From NCBI RefSeq assembly GCF_963924675.1, contig NC_089226.1, forward strand, positions 40,441,124 to 40,505,123: 64,000 nucleotides of DNA, read 5' to 3'. The notes beneath the pieces were generated by a model. That model was not told the origin of the DNA, searched no databases, and saw only the letters and a program-made list of their open reading frames with translations. The DNA is from Phocoena phocoena (taxonomy: Eukaryota; Chordata; Mammalia; Artiodactyla; Phocoenidae). Shown here in pieces: positions 1 to 11,200 of this stretch (position 1 is its first letter; each line of letters opens with the position of its first letter). A program made the position numbers and the translations under genes.

Positions 1-549
1 ATACCCAGCCCATCCGGGTCCCTAATGGTCATGTCAGATCCTGCTGGCCAACCAGCTCACAAATGCCAGCGAATTCAGGAAAACTGTTATTTGTTTTTCT
101 AATTTTTATTTTTGTTTTGTTGCGTTTGACTGAAAATCTCCTGCAGACCATATTCTGGGATCAAGCATCTGGCATCTGCTCCAAACCATACATTCAGTGG
201 CTAACTCCTCATTTTTACCAATGAAGAAACGGAGACCCAGAGATATTAAATCATTTCCATAATGGAACAGCTAAGACCAGGATTCAGGTTAGACTTTTGC
301 CATCCACCACACTGCCCCCACTGCATATTTACTGAACACCTTCTACATGCCGGGCCCTGTGCTGGAAGAGACAGCCCATAAAAGATCTGAAAGAAATGGT
401 CTCTGCCCTTTAGAAGTGTAGTCTTAGCGTCCAAGACTAAAATGGCATGAATCCACCAGGGAAACGTATTCAATTGCCGAGCACCTATTATACAAGACAC
501 TGAGCTGGATGCTGTGATAATAACTGACGTGGATCAGGGGTTCCTGTGC

Positions 550-760
550 AACCATCCTACTGCACACCTGTGTCTTATTTGACCCTCCCAGCAGCATTAC
601 TAAGTAGTAATATCAGAATCCCACTTTTCAGAGAAAAAACTGCTGTAAAGGAACGTTAAGTAGCTTGCCTAAGGTCACACAGCTAGGAGTGGAAGCGCTG
701 GGCTTTTCCTGGGTCTGTCAGACTCCAGAGCCAGAGCTCTTATCCAGTGTTCTCCCCAGA
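550..760 (+). repeat. MIR-type SINE relic
   Basis: The segment reads like the MIR core and 3' part: a gene-poor lead, then CTTGCCTAAGGTCACACAGC followed by a 'gctgggcttt' and 'gactccagagcc' tail. It is diverged, as expected for an ancient mammalian SINE. The family call is from memory of the consensus. Confidence 0.65.
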
Positions 761-1934
761 ATCACTATTATCATGCAGAAGGGATATTAAGAGAATAACA
801 CTGGCACTTACCCTTAAGGTAACCGTAGGCTAGTAGGGGATAAGGCTTGCCTGCTTCATCACAACTCCTGCTCACAGAGGTTACACCCAGGCTGCGTGGT
901 ACAGGCAGTTTGGACCAGCCAAGTTCAAGGTAGAAAGAGAATTGCAATTTTGGATCTCCCCCTTAGTAGGCTTGGCCTCCATATGGTCCCAGAGTGACAT
1001 GGGGAACACACACCAGCTCAGCTTAAGAGACTTAGGGCACTGTATGGCACCATAAAAGCCTGGCTCAAAGGAACCAATTTTAACAAAGATTTGTATAGGT
1101 CTTTCATACTGTAACATTCAACACAATCCCCTCCCACTTCAACCACCTGTCTGGCACCCTAATACCATACACACATATATAATAAACTACAAGCATATTT
1201 TCAAGAGAGACCAAAAAAAAGCCCAAGAACTTACAGGTTATCGAAATGTGGTCATCAGTTTTGCCAAACTGAACACCAAGATATATGGTCTCGCTGGAAG
1301 AGCATACTTAAATTCAGGGCTGTCCTTGAACATGAGAATTATATGGGGATATATATGGCTGTCATAAAGCTAGATCGCTATAAACACACATCATTTTCTT
1401 CTTCTGGAAGTGAAGAATGGCTCCTAAGGTTTTGAGAAAATAAACACTAGTGGATGTTTTATTTTTAACCAAGTGGTTGATTGGTGAGAATAGGTACCAA
1501 ATACCTGAGGGCTGTAGTTTATGTCAAAGACTTCAAAGGAGAAGCCTACACTTCATACTAAGTATGAATCTTGAATTATACCCTTATAGCAAAAGCATCC
1601 TCAGTATCAGTATACAGACCCCTCAAATCTTAGTCCCAACGTGCTTTTCTAGTTTTTCTCCGTATTCCTCCCTCTCTGCCTCAACCAGACTACTGCCACG
1701 CCTGGGATCTTGTAGGCACTTAACTAAAAGTTGTAGGAAGAAAAGAAGGAAGGAAGGGAAGGGAAGGAGGGAGGAAGGTAAGAAAGAATGAACAAATGAA
1801 ATAGTAAATATAATCAGGGCTTAAATGAACTCATGCTATCTCCCTCCTCCCCTCTATGCAATCCTACTCTATATAAAGGCTCCCATAAACTCAGATCAAA
1901 GTATCATTTGAATATGACACAAGAAGCTTCTAAC

Positions 1935-2112
1935 TAACCCAGAGCCGTGTTTTTCCATTCTGGCAACACAATAGAATTATCCAGTGAGCTTTCAAAAACC
2001 ACCAATGCCAGGGCAGAAAATATGATTTAGTTGAACTGGAGTGAGGCCCAGGCCGCAGTGCTTTTTTTCTAATGTGCAGACAGGGTTGAGCATTTCTGGT
2101 ACAGCCCAACCT
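1935..2112 (+). mobile_element. MER5-like non-autonomous hAT DNA transposon relic
   Basis: The 'ccattctggcaacacaatagaattatc' type start, the internal 'gaggcccaggc' and the 'gtgcagacagggttgag' end match the layout of MER5-type elements. The exact subfamily was not determined. Confidence 0.5.
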
Positions 2113-3280
2113 CCTCAGAGGTCCAGAGAGTTGATGTTACTTCTCCAAGGCCAGAGAGCTGGTGGGTGACAGAGGCAGGACAGGAACTCAGCGCATCACT
2201 GAGTCACTCTAGCCTTTATCAGCTCTTGATCTCATGAAATTTTTCCTTCTCTCTTACATGTCTCAGACTACAGTTTTTCTAATTCATGTGCCAGGTGCCA
2301 GGTACATGGCAGTGAGCAAAACAGCCAGTTTGCTCTCATCTCAGCCTCAGCAGGAAGAGCCCATATACCTGGAGGCCTTTCTCAATCTGGATCATGCTGT
2401 CTACTTTGTGAGTTTCTTGGTACCAGGAGCCATGAGTTAGTTATTCATCTCTGGAGCTGCAGGGCCTAGCATGTAGCCTGGTACGGGGTCAGATGTTATG
2501 ACAGTTTGATGAGTAAATAAATGAATGCAAGTGATTCCTGAATCCCCTTACATGGAATTAAAAAAAAAAAAAAAAACAGAAAACTGTCAAGAAGACCCCT
2601 TGTATGAGTCAGGACTTTCTCAATTTTATGTCAGAGAAATCCAACTTTTTAATTTTTTGAGTCAAAAGAGGGTATTTATTTGCTCATAACTGGCAAAGGT
2701 TAGTGTGCAGAATCCCAGAGCTCAATCCATGTCATGAGGGCTCTATCTCTCTTCTCAGCTCCCAGCTTAGTTTGTACCATCTTGGCTTCATGCTTAATCA
2801 GGGTCTTTCCAATATTCCCAGTATTCCCAGGTTCATATCCTCTCATTTTAGCAATCCCAACAATGACCACATATCATTCCCAGGGAAGACTCTGAGGGCC
2901 CTGTCCAACCATCCCTGAACCAAACACTTTGGCTGGTGAAAAGTGTACTCTGATTGGTTGGCCTGGCTCACAAGCTCACCCAGGGGTGGTCGGCAGGGTA
3001 CCACTAATGTCAACCTCACCAAGAACACATGAAATTGGCAAGGAGTCCCCCTTAGGAACCAGAAGAAGGAGACAGGAAAATGTGCCGGACTGCCATGATC
3101 TTCTATCTTTCCATCTTTCTGCTCCATCATCCTACTTGGCATGATGGCTTTCATCCTCATCCGTGTAACTTCATGGATACAAGATAGGTGCCACAGATTT
3201 AAACGTTATGATGTCTTCAAGGCAGGAAGAAAGGGAGAGGGGCAGCCCTAGCCTTATCTGTCACTTTTATCAAGAAAGCA

Positions 3281-3635
3281 GGAACTTCCCTGCTGGCGCA
3301 GTGGTTAAGCATCCACCTACCAATGCAGGGGACACGGGTTCGAGCCCTGGTCTGGGAAGATCCCACATGCCACGGAGCAACTAAGCCCGTGCGCCACAAC
3401 TACTGAACCTGTGCTCTAGAGCCTGCAAGCCACAACTACCGAGCCCACGTGCCACAACTACTGAAGCCCGCGCGCCTAGAGCCCGTGCTCCTCAACGAGA
3501 GAAGCCACCACAATGAGAAGCCCATGCACCGCAATGAGTAGCCTCTGCTCGCCACAACTAGAGAAAGCCCACGTGCAGCAATGAAGACCCAATGCAGCCA
3601 AAAATAAAAATAATTTAATTAATTAATTAAAATAA
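3281..3635 (+). mobile_element. CHR-type tRNA-derived SINE, long form
   Basis: The head has an A-box-like GCTGGCGCAGTGG and the B box GGGTTCGAGCCC, followed by the CHR body with repeated 'gccacaactac' blocks and an A/T-rich tail. It is flanked by a perfect 9-bp target duplication, AAGAAAGCA (3272-3280 and 3636-3644), so this is a complete insertion. Confidence 0.9.
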
Positions 3636-4082
3636 AAGAAAGCAAAAACTTTCCCAGAAACACCCCAAGAAGACTTCCCTTAACATCACTGGCCAGCACT
3701 GGACAACTCTGCTACCCCCAGCTGCAAAGAAGGCTAGAAAATCTAGTTTTAACAAACTGGAGTTGAATTTCATGACTAGCTGGGATCAATACTAATTTCT
3801 CCTCCACCCTGTACTCTCCCTCCCCAGGGTTAATTACTCTTGCCCTGAGTCCCCATAGCATACTGGGCCTCCCTTATCAAAGAGACGTATGAACTGTACA
3901 GCAATTGCTTGTTTTTCCAGCCCTACCCCTCGCTAGGATTTCTAAAGACTTCTATCTTATTCATAGTTGTATCCCCAACCTTTAGCACAGTGCCCAGCTT
4001 CAATCCACCAATATTTTATGACTGTCTACCACGTGTCAGGCCCTGTGCAGATAAGTAGGCTCTCAGTGAAAACATCTTGTAT

Positions 4083-4224
4083 GCATGGATGAATGGAGGT
4101 GTGGATGGGGGTTGGGTAGATAGTGGATGGAAGAATGGTGGATGGTAGATGGATAGATGGGTGGGTGGATGCATGGATGGGTGGATGGATGGTGTTTAGA
4201 TGGCTGGATGGTACATGGTGGATA
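4083..4224 (+). repeat. Imperfect (TGGA)n tetranucleotide microsatellite
   Basis: About 140 bp made of GGAT/GATG steps with interruptions (GGGT, TAGA). It lies roughly 550 bp upstream of the VSTM5 start codon. Open frames over it in both directions (Ser/His/Pro-rich or Trp/Asp/Gly-rich) are by-products of the repeat. Confidence 0.9.
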
Positions 4225-4518
4225 GCTATCATCACTGTCCAGTGGCTCCACCCCGAGCAGCCTGGGGCTCCCTTGTCCTCTTCTCACCCCTCTCACCTTA
4301 GGCTGTCATTTCACCTACCTGAAAGCCTTCTCATTTCACATGGAGCCATTAGATGGTCCCTCTTGGTCCTCAGGCAACAGCTAATACCTTCCCTTCCTTC
4401 TGCCACCCAGCATCCAGCTGAATCTTGAATCAACACCAGTCAAGTGGGTGTGAACGGAAGGAGACTACTCATTTTTTGCTATTAGTTACCTCTGAGTGTG
4501 TGCATTCCAACTGCTTCC

Positions 4519-4562
4519 TCTCTCTCTCTCTCTCTCTCCCTCCCTCCCGCCCGTCTCCTCTC
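4519..4562 (+). repeat. Pyrimidine (CT)n tract before the VSTM5 CpG island
   Basis: A run of CT steps passes into CCCTCCCTCCCGCCC. It sits about 220-260 bp upstream of the VSTM5 ATG. Such GA/CT tracts occur in mammalian promoters, but no function can be read from sequence alone. Confidence 0.75.
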
Positions 4563-4629
4563 CCTTCCCTACTTCTTGGGAACTGGTTCAACCAGAGTAC
4601 ACCAGCTCATCTGCATCTGGCCTCACAGG

Positions 4630-5250
4630 ACAGGCAGGAGGCAGCGGCGGAGGAGGAGCGGGCGAGCGGGCGGCCAGGAGCTGCAGCGGCTGCCACGTGA
4701 GCGCACAGCCGGGGCCGCGCCGCACCGCGCCGCCCGGGACGCCAATGCCGGGCCGGCGGCGCGCGGGGCTTGCTCATGAGGCCTCTGCCGAGCCGGAGGA
4801 GGAAGAGCCACGGCCTCTCGCTGGGAGTCTTCGCCCTCTGCTTGGCCGCTGCCCGCTGTCTGCAGAGTAAGCAAGGGCCGGACCGGGCGGGGGGCGGGGG
4901 GCGCGGGGCGAGCCACAGCTTTCCGCGGGGCTGGGCGCGGCCTGGAGCGGGGACCCGGCCCGGCGAGGATCCCCCAGGCCGGCTCCCGGGTCACTCTGGG
5001 TACGCGCCCCGCCCCGGGCGTTATCAGAGCCGGAAGGCGCCCGGAAGATAACCGGCGCGGCCCGGTGGCCGCCTCCTCTGCAGCATTTTTTATTTCTTTT
5101 TCCTGGAATAACCAGACTGCAGCCCAGGCATCCGCGACCCCCAGGGCACACGGGCCCCGCCCCCTACTGCGGGGACCCTCCCCCTCTCTTTCCCGCGCCT
5201 TCCCCGGTCCCCGGCCCTGGTCCCTGGTGCTGTAGGCCTCCCCACCTCTC
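4630..5250 (+). promoter_or_regulatory. VSTM5: CpG island and likely TATA-less promoter of VSTM5
   Basis: Base composition turns sharply GC-rich with dense CpG around VSTM5 exon 1, unlike the flanks. GC boxes (GGGGCGGGG type) lie at 4885-4905, just after the exon 1 splice donor. No TATA box is evident, so start sites are probably spread over the island. The limits are estimated by eye. The island overlaps the 5' UTR, the signal-peptide exon and the first part of intron 1. Confidence 0.8.
4776..4866 (+). CDS. VSTM5: VSTM5 coding exon 1 (signal peptide)
   Basis: This exon encodes residues 1-30 and the first base of Ser31. It starts [10 protein letters not shown], followed by a hydrophobic stretch ([12 protein letters not shown]) typical of a signal peptide. 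The ATG at 4776 is preferred because it gives the family length. A TTG six bases upstream is not a credible start. The donor is GTAAGC at 4867. Confidence 0.95.
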
Positions 5251-8200
5251 AGAGGAACCCCCAGCAGACTGCCTCGAAGAGGAGGGGTTGTAGAGGTTTG
5301 GGTTGGGTGTTGGGGCCAGAATCTCTCAGGCCGGCGGTTGTCCTCACTGCTCTGCCCGGAACGGAGGGTTTGGATGGGCTGTCCCCGGAATCCCCCGGCT
5401 TGGTGAGTCTGCATGTAACGCATAGCCCCACAGACTACCATGGACCCAAACCACAGATTTGAATGCAGTTCTGCTTTCTCATTTAATCGTGATCCTTATG
5501 ACCATTCTCATTTTACAGATTAGTCATCTGAAGTGTGGAGACTGACCAGTGCAGGGCCACTGGCGGTGGGAGGGTCTATAGTAAGGGGCGGTGCTTACTA
5601 AGCACGTTTGCGCTCACTGTCCCCGGGGCTTGACAACACTTCTTTCATTGAATCCTCGGAGCAACCCTATGAAAAAAGTGCCACTCTTATCCCTGTTTCA
5701 CAAGTGAGGAAACTGATGCACAGCCGTCACTAGCTAGGCCGTGGTGGAGTTAGGATTTAAACCTGGGCAATCTAGCACGCTTGACCTTTACACCTCTCTA
5801 GCTAGAGCCCAGCTTTGGAGGCTGCAGATCTCAGAAACCCAAAAGGACTGGGAGGGGGGCATGTGCCTCTGGCTGTCTGTGGAGCAAGGAATAGCCAGCT
5901 AGTCCATCAGGTGGGTGGGTGTGTTTGGCCTTGCAGTGACCTTTTCTATCATTTTTCAACCCTTCAACATGTGTTTCTAATCAGGCATTCTCATGCAACA
6001 TCTGTACAGCTGTCCCAGGCATTCAAGGACCAACGATTCACCACAGTGTATAATTCATTTATTCACTCACTCATTCATGGCACCCTCTGCTTCCAGGAAG
6101 CAGGCCACAGTCGTACTGGGGATACCATGGTTCACAGTCCTGTCCTCAGACGAGCAGACAAGGGTGCCGGCTTGGAGTGGCGAGTCCTGAGAGGCAGGAA
6201 GTGCCAAAGTTCTGGAAGCCCTAGAGGCTCAGGGGAATGAGGCCAAGCCTCCCAAAGGGAGCTGCACCTACCCACTGACAGATGGACAGGAGCAGCCAGG
6301 GGAAGGGGCAGAGGGAACACAGCGCGTCCTAGGTAAAGAGGGAGCACATGCAAAACCAGGAGGAAGGGTCAAAGTTTTGCAGTTCTCCATTGAATAGTGA
6401 CTCCTGCAAAGCTGTAAACTCCAGGAAGACAGATTCCCAGCGCTTGTCCAGTGCCAGCCAGAGTCTACCCCTTAAGGATAGTGAGTGGGTGTGCACCTGC
6501 CTGATGGGGGCCTGTGCTTCCGGGCCAGCACTGATGATGTAGACGGGGCCTCCTCCCCCTCACTAGCTCCCTCCATTCTCTGCCTTTTCAGCCTCTGCCC
6601 AAAGCTTCCACCCAGAAAGTCAGATATTCATCATTTACACTGAAGTCTGTGTGAAATGCTCCACAAACACAAACACACAAACACCCTGCATTTGAGGCCT
6701 TTTCTCTATAAACGGGAGTGTTATGGACTGAATGTTTGTGTCCCCCTGAAATTCACATGTTGAAACCTCAGCCCCCGATGTGATGCTATTTGGAGGTGGA
6801 GCCTTTGGAAGGCAGTTTGGTTTAGAGGAAGTCATGATGGTGGGGCCTCCACGATGGGGGTAGTGTCCTTATAAGAAGAGGAAGAGACACCAGAGATCCC
6901 TCTCTCTATCTCTTTCTGCCATGTGAGGACGAAGCAAGATGGCAGCTCTCTGCAAGCCAGGAAGAGAGTCCTCCAAATCTGCCGTCACCTTGATCTTGAT
7001 GTCCCAGCTTCCAGAACTATGTTGTTTAAGGCACCCAGTCTATGGTATTTTGTGATAGCAGCCCAAGCTAAGACAGAAATTGGTACCGAGAAGTAAAGTG
7101 CTGCAGTAACAAATACCCAGAAATGTGGAAGCAGCTTTGGGACTGAGTAATGGGTAGAAGCGGAGGAGTTTTGAAGTACATGCTAGAAATATAGACTCTA
7201 AGGGCTATTCTGGTCAGGTTTCAGATGGAAATGGGGAACATGTTACTGGACAATAGAGAAAAGGTGATCCTTGTTAGAAAGTGGCAAAGAACTTGGCTGA
7301 GCTGTGTTCATGTTCTAGTGTTCTGTGGAAGGTAGAGCTTGGGAGTGATGAGAAATTAGATATTTAGCTGAGGAGATATTAAGTAGTGTAGAAGGAGCAA
7401 CTTGGTCCCTCCTGTCTGCTTATAGGAAAATGCAAGAAGAGAGAAATGACTTGAAGGAGGAATTCTTAAGCAAAAAGGAACTAGAACTTAAAGATGTGGA
7501 AAATTCTCAGCCTATCTGTGTTATGAAAAAAGAGAGCATGTTCAGAAGAGAAGACGTAGATTGCGGCCAAACACTGTTTGATAAGATTAGCCTGGGTGTG
7601 AACCACGGGCCTAATCAGCCACCCCAGCAGAAACAACTCAGGGTAACTGAAGGGGGTGAAGACAGAATGGAATGAGGGAAGGCTGTCAGATTTGATAGAT
7701 CCTACAGGGCTGACTGTATCGCTGTTTAGCTGTGTACACTATTTTTCAGGCTAAGAAAAGAATGACTCTGAGGACAATTCAGCCAGCATCAGAGCTGTCT
7801 CCTCGGTTTAAAAAGGTGGGGGTGGGGCATTGCCTTGGTTTCAACAGGCAAGACGGAGGCCTTGCAGAGTCTCCAGGGGACATGGAAATGCCCAGCAGAG
7901 CTGCAGGGGTGAGGATGCACCCCTGTCTCAGTGGGTCCTAAAGGCAGAGCATCGAACCAAAGAGCTAACGGCATTTACCTTGCTAGGTTTGGGGCTCACT
8001 TGGGACCCGTCACTCCTTCTTACTTCTGATTTCTTCTTTTTGCAGTGGGAATGTCTATCCCATGCTTGTCCCACCACTGCATTTTGGAAGTACATAACTT
8101 ACCTGGTTTCACAGGTTCACAGCTGGAGAGTAGTTTTCTTTTAAGATGAATCATACCCCAAGTCTCTGAAAGGAGTTAAGACTTTTGGAGCTGTTGGGAT

Positions 8201-11200
8201 GGAATGAATGTATTTTGCATGCAAGAATTCATTGCATGAATTTTTGGGGGGCCAGAGGCAGGGTGTTATGGACTGAATGTTTGTGTCCCCCAGAAATTCA
8301 TATGTTGAAGCCCTAACTCCCAATATAATGGTGCTTGGAGGTGGGTGGGACCTTTGGGAGGCAATTAAGTTGAGATGAGGTCATGAGGGTGGGTCTTCCA
8401 TGAGGGGATTAGTGTCTTTATAATAAGAGGAAGAGACCAGCGCTCCCTCTCTACATGTGAGGATACAGCAGGAAGGCGGCCATCTGCAAGACGGGAAGAG
8501 GGTCCTCACTGAGAACTGAGTCTGTTGGCACCTTGACCTTGGACTTCGCAGCCTCCACAGCTGTGAGAAGTAAATGTCTGTTGTTTAGGCCCCCCAGTTT
8601 TTGGTATTTTGTTATAACAGCTCAAGCTGAATAAGACAGGGACTTAAAGGCATATCCCCTCTGAAAGCTGGCAGGCCTCTCGCACCTGGCCAAGGTGGAG
8701 CACTTTTCTAGGACCCTTGTTCATTTCTTTTCTCAGCTCTCAACATGGGAAGTTATCCATCAGGCCTCCTCCTCATCAGTGCGCCCGCTCATTTGGAAGC
8801 AGATGATCCAAGACTCAAGCAGGAAAGTTTGGGGTTTTTATGTTGTTGGTTTCTTCGTTTGTTTTTAATTGAAGTATAGTTGATTTACAATGTTGTGTTC
8901 ATTTCTGCCGTACAGCTGATTCATATATATATATATATATACATATATATATTCTTTTTTAAATATTCTTTTCCATTCGGGTTTATCATAGGATATTGAG
9001 TATATTTCCCTCTGCTATACAGTAGGACCTATTGTTAAGTAGGAAAGTTTAGCTAATGGCCCGGGCCAAGTCAGCTTGCTTCCTGTGCTCCAACCCCAGC
9101 TTCTAAAAAGCAGCACGCTCCCCCAGCACGCACACACAGCCACACGTGTGCACACATGAATACACACACGAGTGCCCTTTAACATCCCCACCTTACCAGG
9201 GTGGAGCCAGGGATGGAGGAGCTAGCCCCACTGAGTCACTCATGGCCCAGTGCCCAGTAGCACAGAAGAGCAGCATGGGGGCTGAGCCTTGGTCTGGGGA
9301 GGGAGTTGATAGGCCAAAGCGGCCACAGCCAGATGGAGCTATGGGTTCTGGATTAGCTGGAGGTGCCATGGGAGGGGAGGGAGAGCCGGTGTTGGAGGTA
9401 TCCCCTGGAGACCCTGGGGAGACACCAGGATCCATCACGCCAGGACAAGGCCCCACTGGTCACCTATACGGCCGTCCACAGTTACTAAGCAGTTATGATG
9501 TATCGGGCTCTGCACTGGCCCAGGTGAAACAAATGAGGCGTGGTCTCTCTCTGCACTGTCCTCTCTGATTTTTAGACAATGGTCTTGCATACCTATAAAG
9601 GTACCCACCCAAAAGAGTGGTGCTTGGGTGTGCTTTTAAAAATGCAATAAAAAAAAAAATGCAGTCGTGCTGTGCTTGTTACTCAGCAACTTACTTTTTA
9701 CAGCAATTTATTTATTTTTGGCCATGCCACACCATTTGTGGGATCTTAGGTCCCTGACCAGGGATTGAACCCGGGCCTTTGGCAGCGAGAGCGCCAAGTC
9801 CTAACCGCTGGACCACCAGGGAATTCCCTTTTTACAGCAGTTTTTGAGCTCTGTCCATGTTGATAGCCTAGATCTTGCTCCTTCTTCTCAACTGCTATCC
9901 ATATGTCATTGTATCCACATGCTACTTCTTCCTTAGCTAGCCCCCTTCTGATGGACACGTCAGCTTTTAGCCCTCCCTGGGGGGAGAACAGAGCCCTAAT
10001 ACAGGGTGCTGAGTGCAGTGCTATTGATATGCACACCGTATGGAGGATGAGGAAGGCCAGGGGCCACCTCCAGGCTGACAGGTACCCCCTGCATACACAC
10101 CTCCTCCCCTTGGGGGTAGTGCTCAAAAAATCCCTGGGGGATTACACCGAAGCTATTGAGGGAGGGGCGGAATCAACCAGAAAGTCACCCAAATTTCTTC
10201 ATTTCTGGTGTCCAAGGGAGTCCTGAGTATATTCTCTGCTGGTCTGGGAAGGGGCTGCAGTCAGGAGACTCTCCTATCTCCATTGTCCCCAGGACTTAAG
10301 GACCCCTATTTATTGCATCTGCTCTAAGACTTTTTTTTTACTTTTAATATTCCGATATATCTAAAGTCAAGATGCATGTTACAAATAAATAACTTTGCTG
10401 TAATCTCTGTCAGCCTGGACTGAAATTGAGTCCTTCCCGAGTGTCTGTTGCTTCTGTCAGTCACCGTCACCGGGAAGCATCCTCCTACCTGGGGAACGGG
10501 AATGAAGAAGGTGAGGTTGAGTCTTGAAAGATGAGTAAGGGTATACAGCAGGACAGGGTGGAGAAGAGAGTTTTAGGCATACAGCAACTGCTCAAAAACT
10601 AGGTTCAGGACTTCCCTAGTGGTGCAGTGGTTAAGAATCCACCTTCTAATGCAGGGGACACGGGTTCGAGCCCTGGTCTGGGAGGATCCCACATGCCGCG
10701 GAGCAGCTAGGCCCGTGCGCCACAGCTACTGAGCCCGTGTGCCACAACCACTGAAGCCTGTGCACCTAGAGGCTGTGCTCTGCAGCAAGAGAGCCCACCG
10801 CAGTGAGAAGCCCGTGTACCGCAACTAGAGAAAGCCCGCGCACAGCAACAAAACCCCATCCTAACCAAAAAAAAAAAAAGTAAAAAAAAAACCCCTAGGT
10901 TCATGCTTCCTCTTGGGGCCTGGCAGGGTCTGGGTGTGCTAAGTGAAGGAAGGGGGAGTGGGAGAGTAGCCTTGGTAGGCACCTACTGGAAACTTAACTG
11001 GTCCCCCACTCAGAGACCCCACTGACACTGCACCCCCGTAGCCTGTGCTCTCAAACACTGGGCTGCCTGCACCTGGGTTTTCCCTGGAACACAGTCTCAG
11101 GGTTAGAAAGTATTTACTTACCTAGCAGAAATTGGAGTGGGAGAGAGGCATCATTGGCAAGTATGAATTTGGGCAATGATTTTCTCCCGTAACTGGTTTG

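Larger units (their letters stand above)
1..4600. other. Intergenic DNA upstream of VSTM5, no gene recognised
   Basis: No exon with convincing splice sites or a known protein match was found on either strand. The stretch holds a MIR relic near 550-760, a MER5-like relic near 1935-2112, a 16-base A run near 2560, an old unassigned repeat near 2600-3110, a complete CHR SINE at 3281-3635 and a tetranucleotide array at 4083-4224. The short open frames here have no support. Confidence 0.7.
6719..8638 (+). mobile_element. MaLR (ERVL-type) provirus with both LTRs
   Basis: Two same-direction LTRs, each beginning TGTTATGGACTGAATG and ending in AAGACA, enclose about 1.19 kb of internal sequence. Near-matching 5-bp target copies flank it: GGGAG at 6714-6718 and GGGAC at 8639-8643, five bases being the ERVL/MaLR size. 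The internal part begins 'gaaattggtaccgagaagt', a MaLR-type primer-binding site region, and has only short open frames (for example 81 codons at 7430-7675). MaLR elements do not carry intact pol or env genes. Confidence 0.85.

Noticed and set aside
3281..3360. tRNA genes suggested by A-box and B-box motifs
   Set aside because: The motifs are heads of tRNA-derived SINEs with SINE bodies and target duplications; none folds as a free-standing tRNA gene.
4026..4296. His/Pro/Ser-rich small proteins over the TGGA array
   Set aside because: The frames follow the tetranucleotide repeat and have no coding support.
4623..5441. A 272-codon frame antisense to VSTM5 exon 1
   Set aside because: GC-rich CpG-island DNA has few stops by chance. 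The Arg/Pro/Ala-rich product matches no known domain and its frame covers a real exon.
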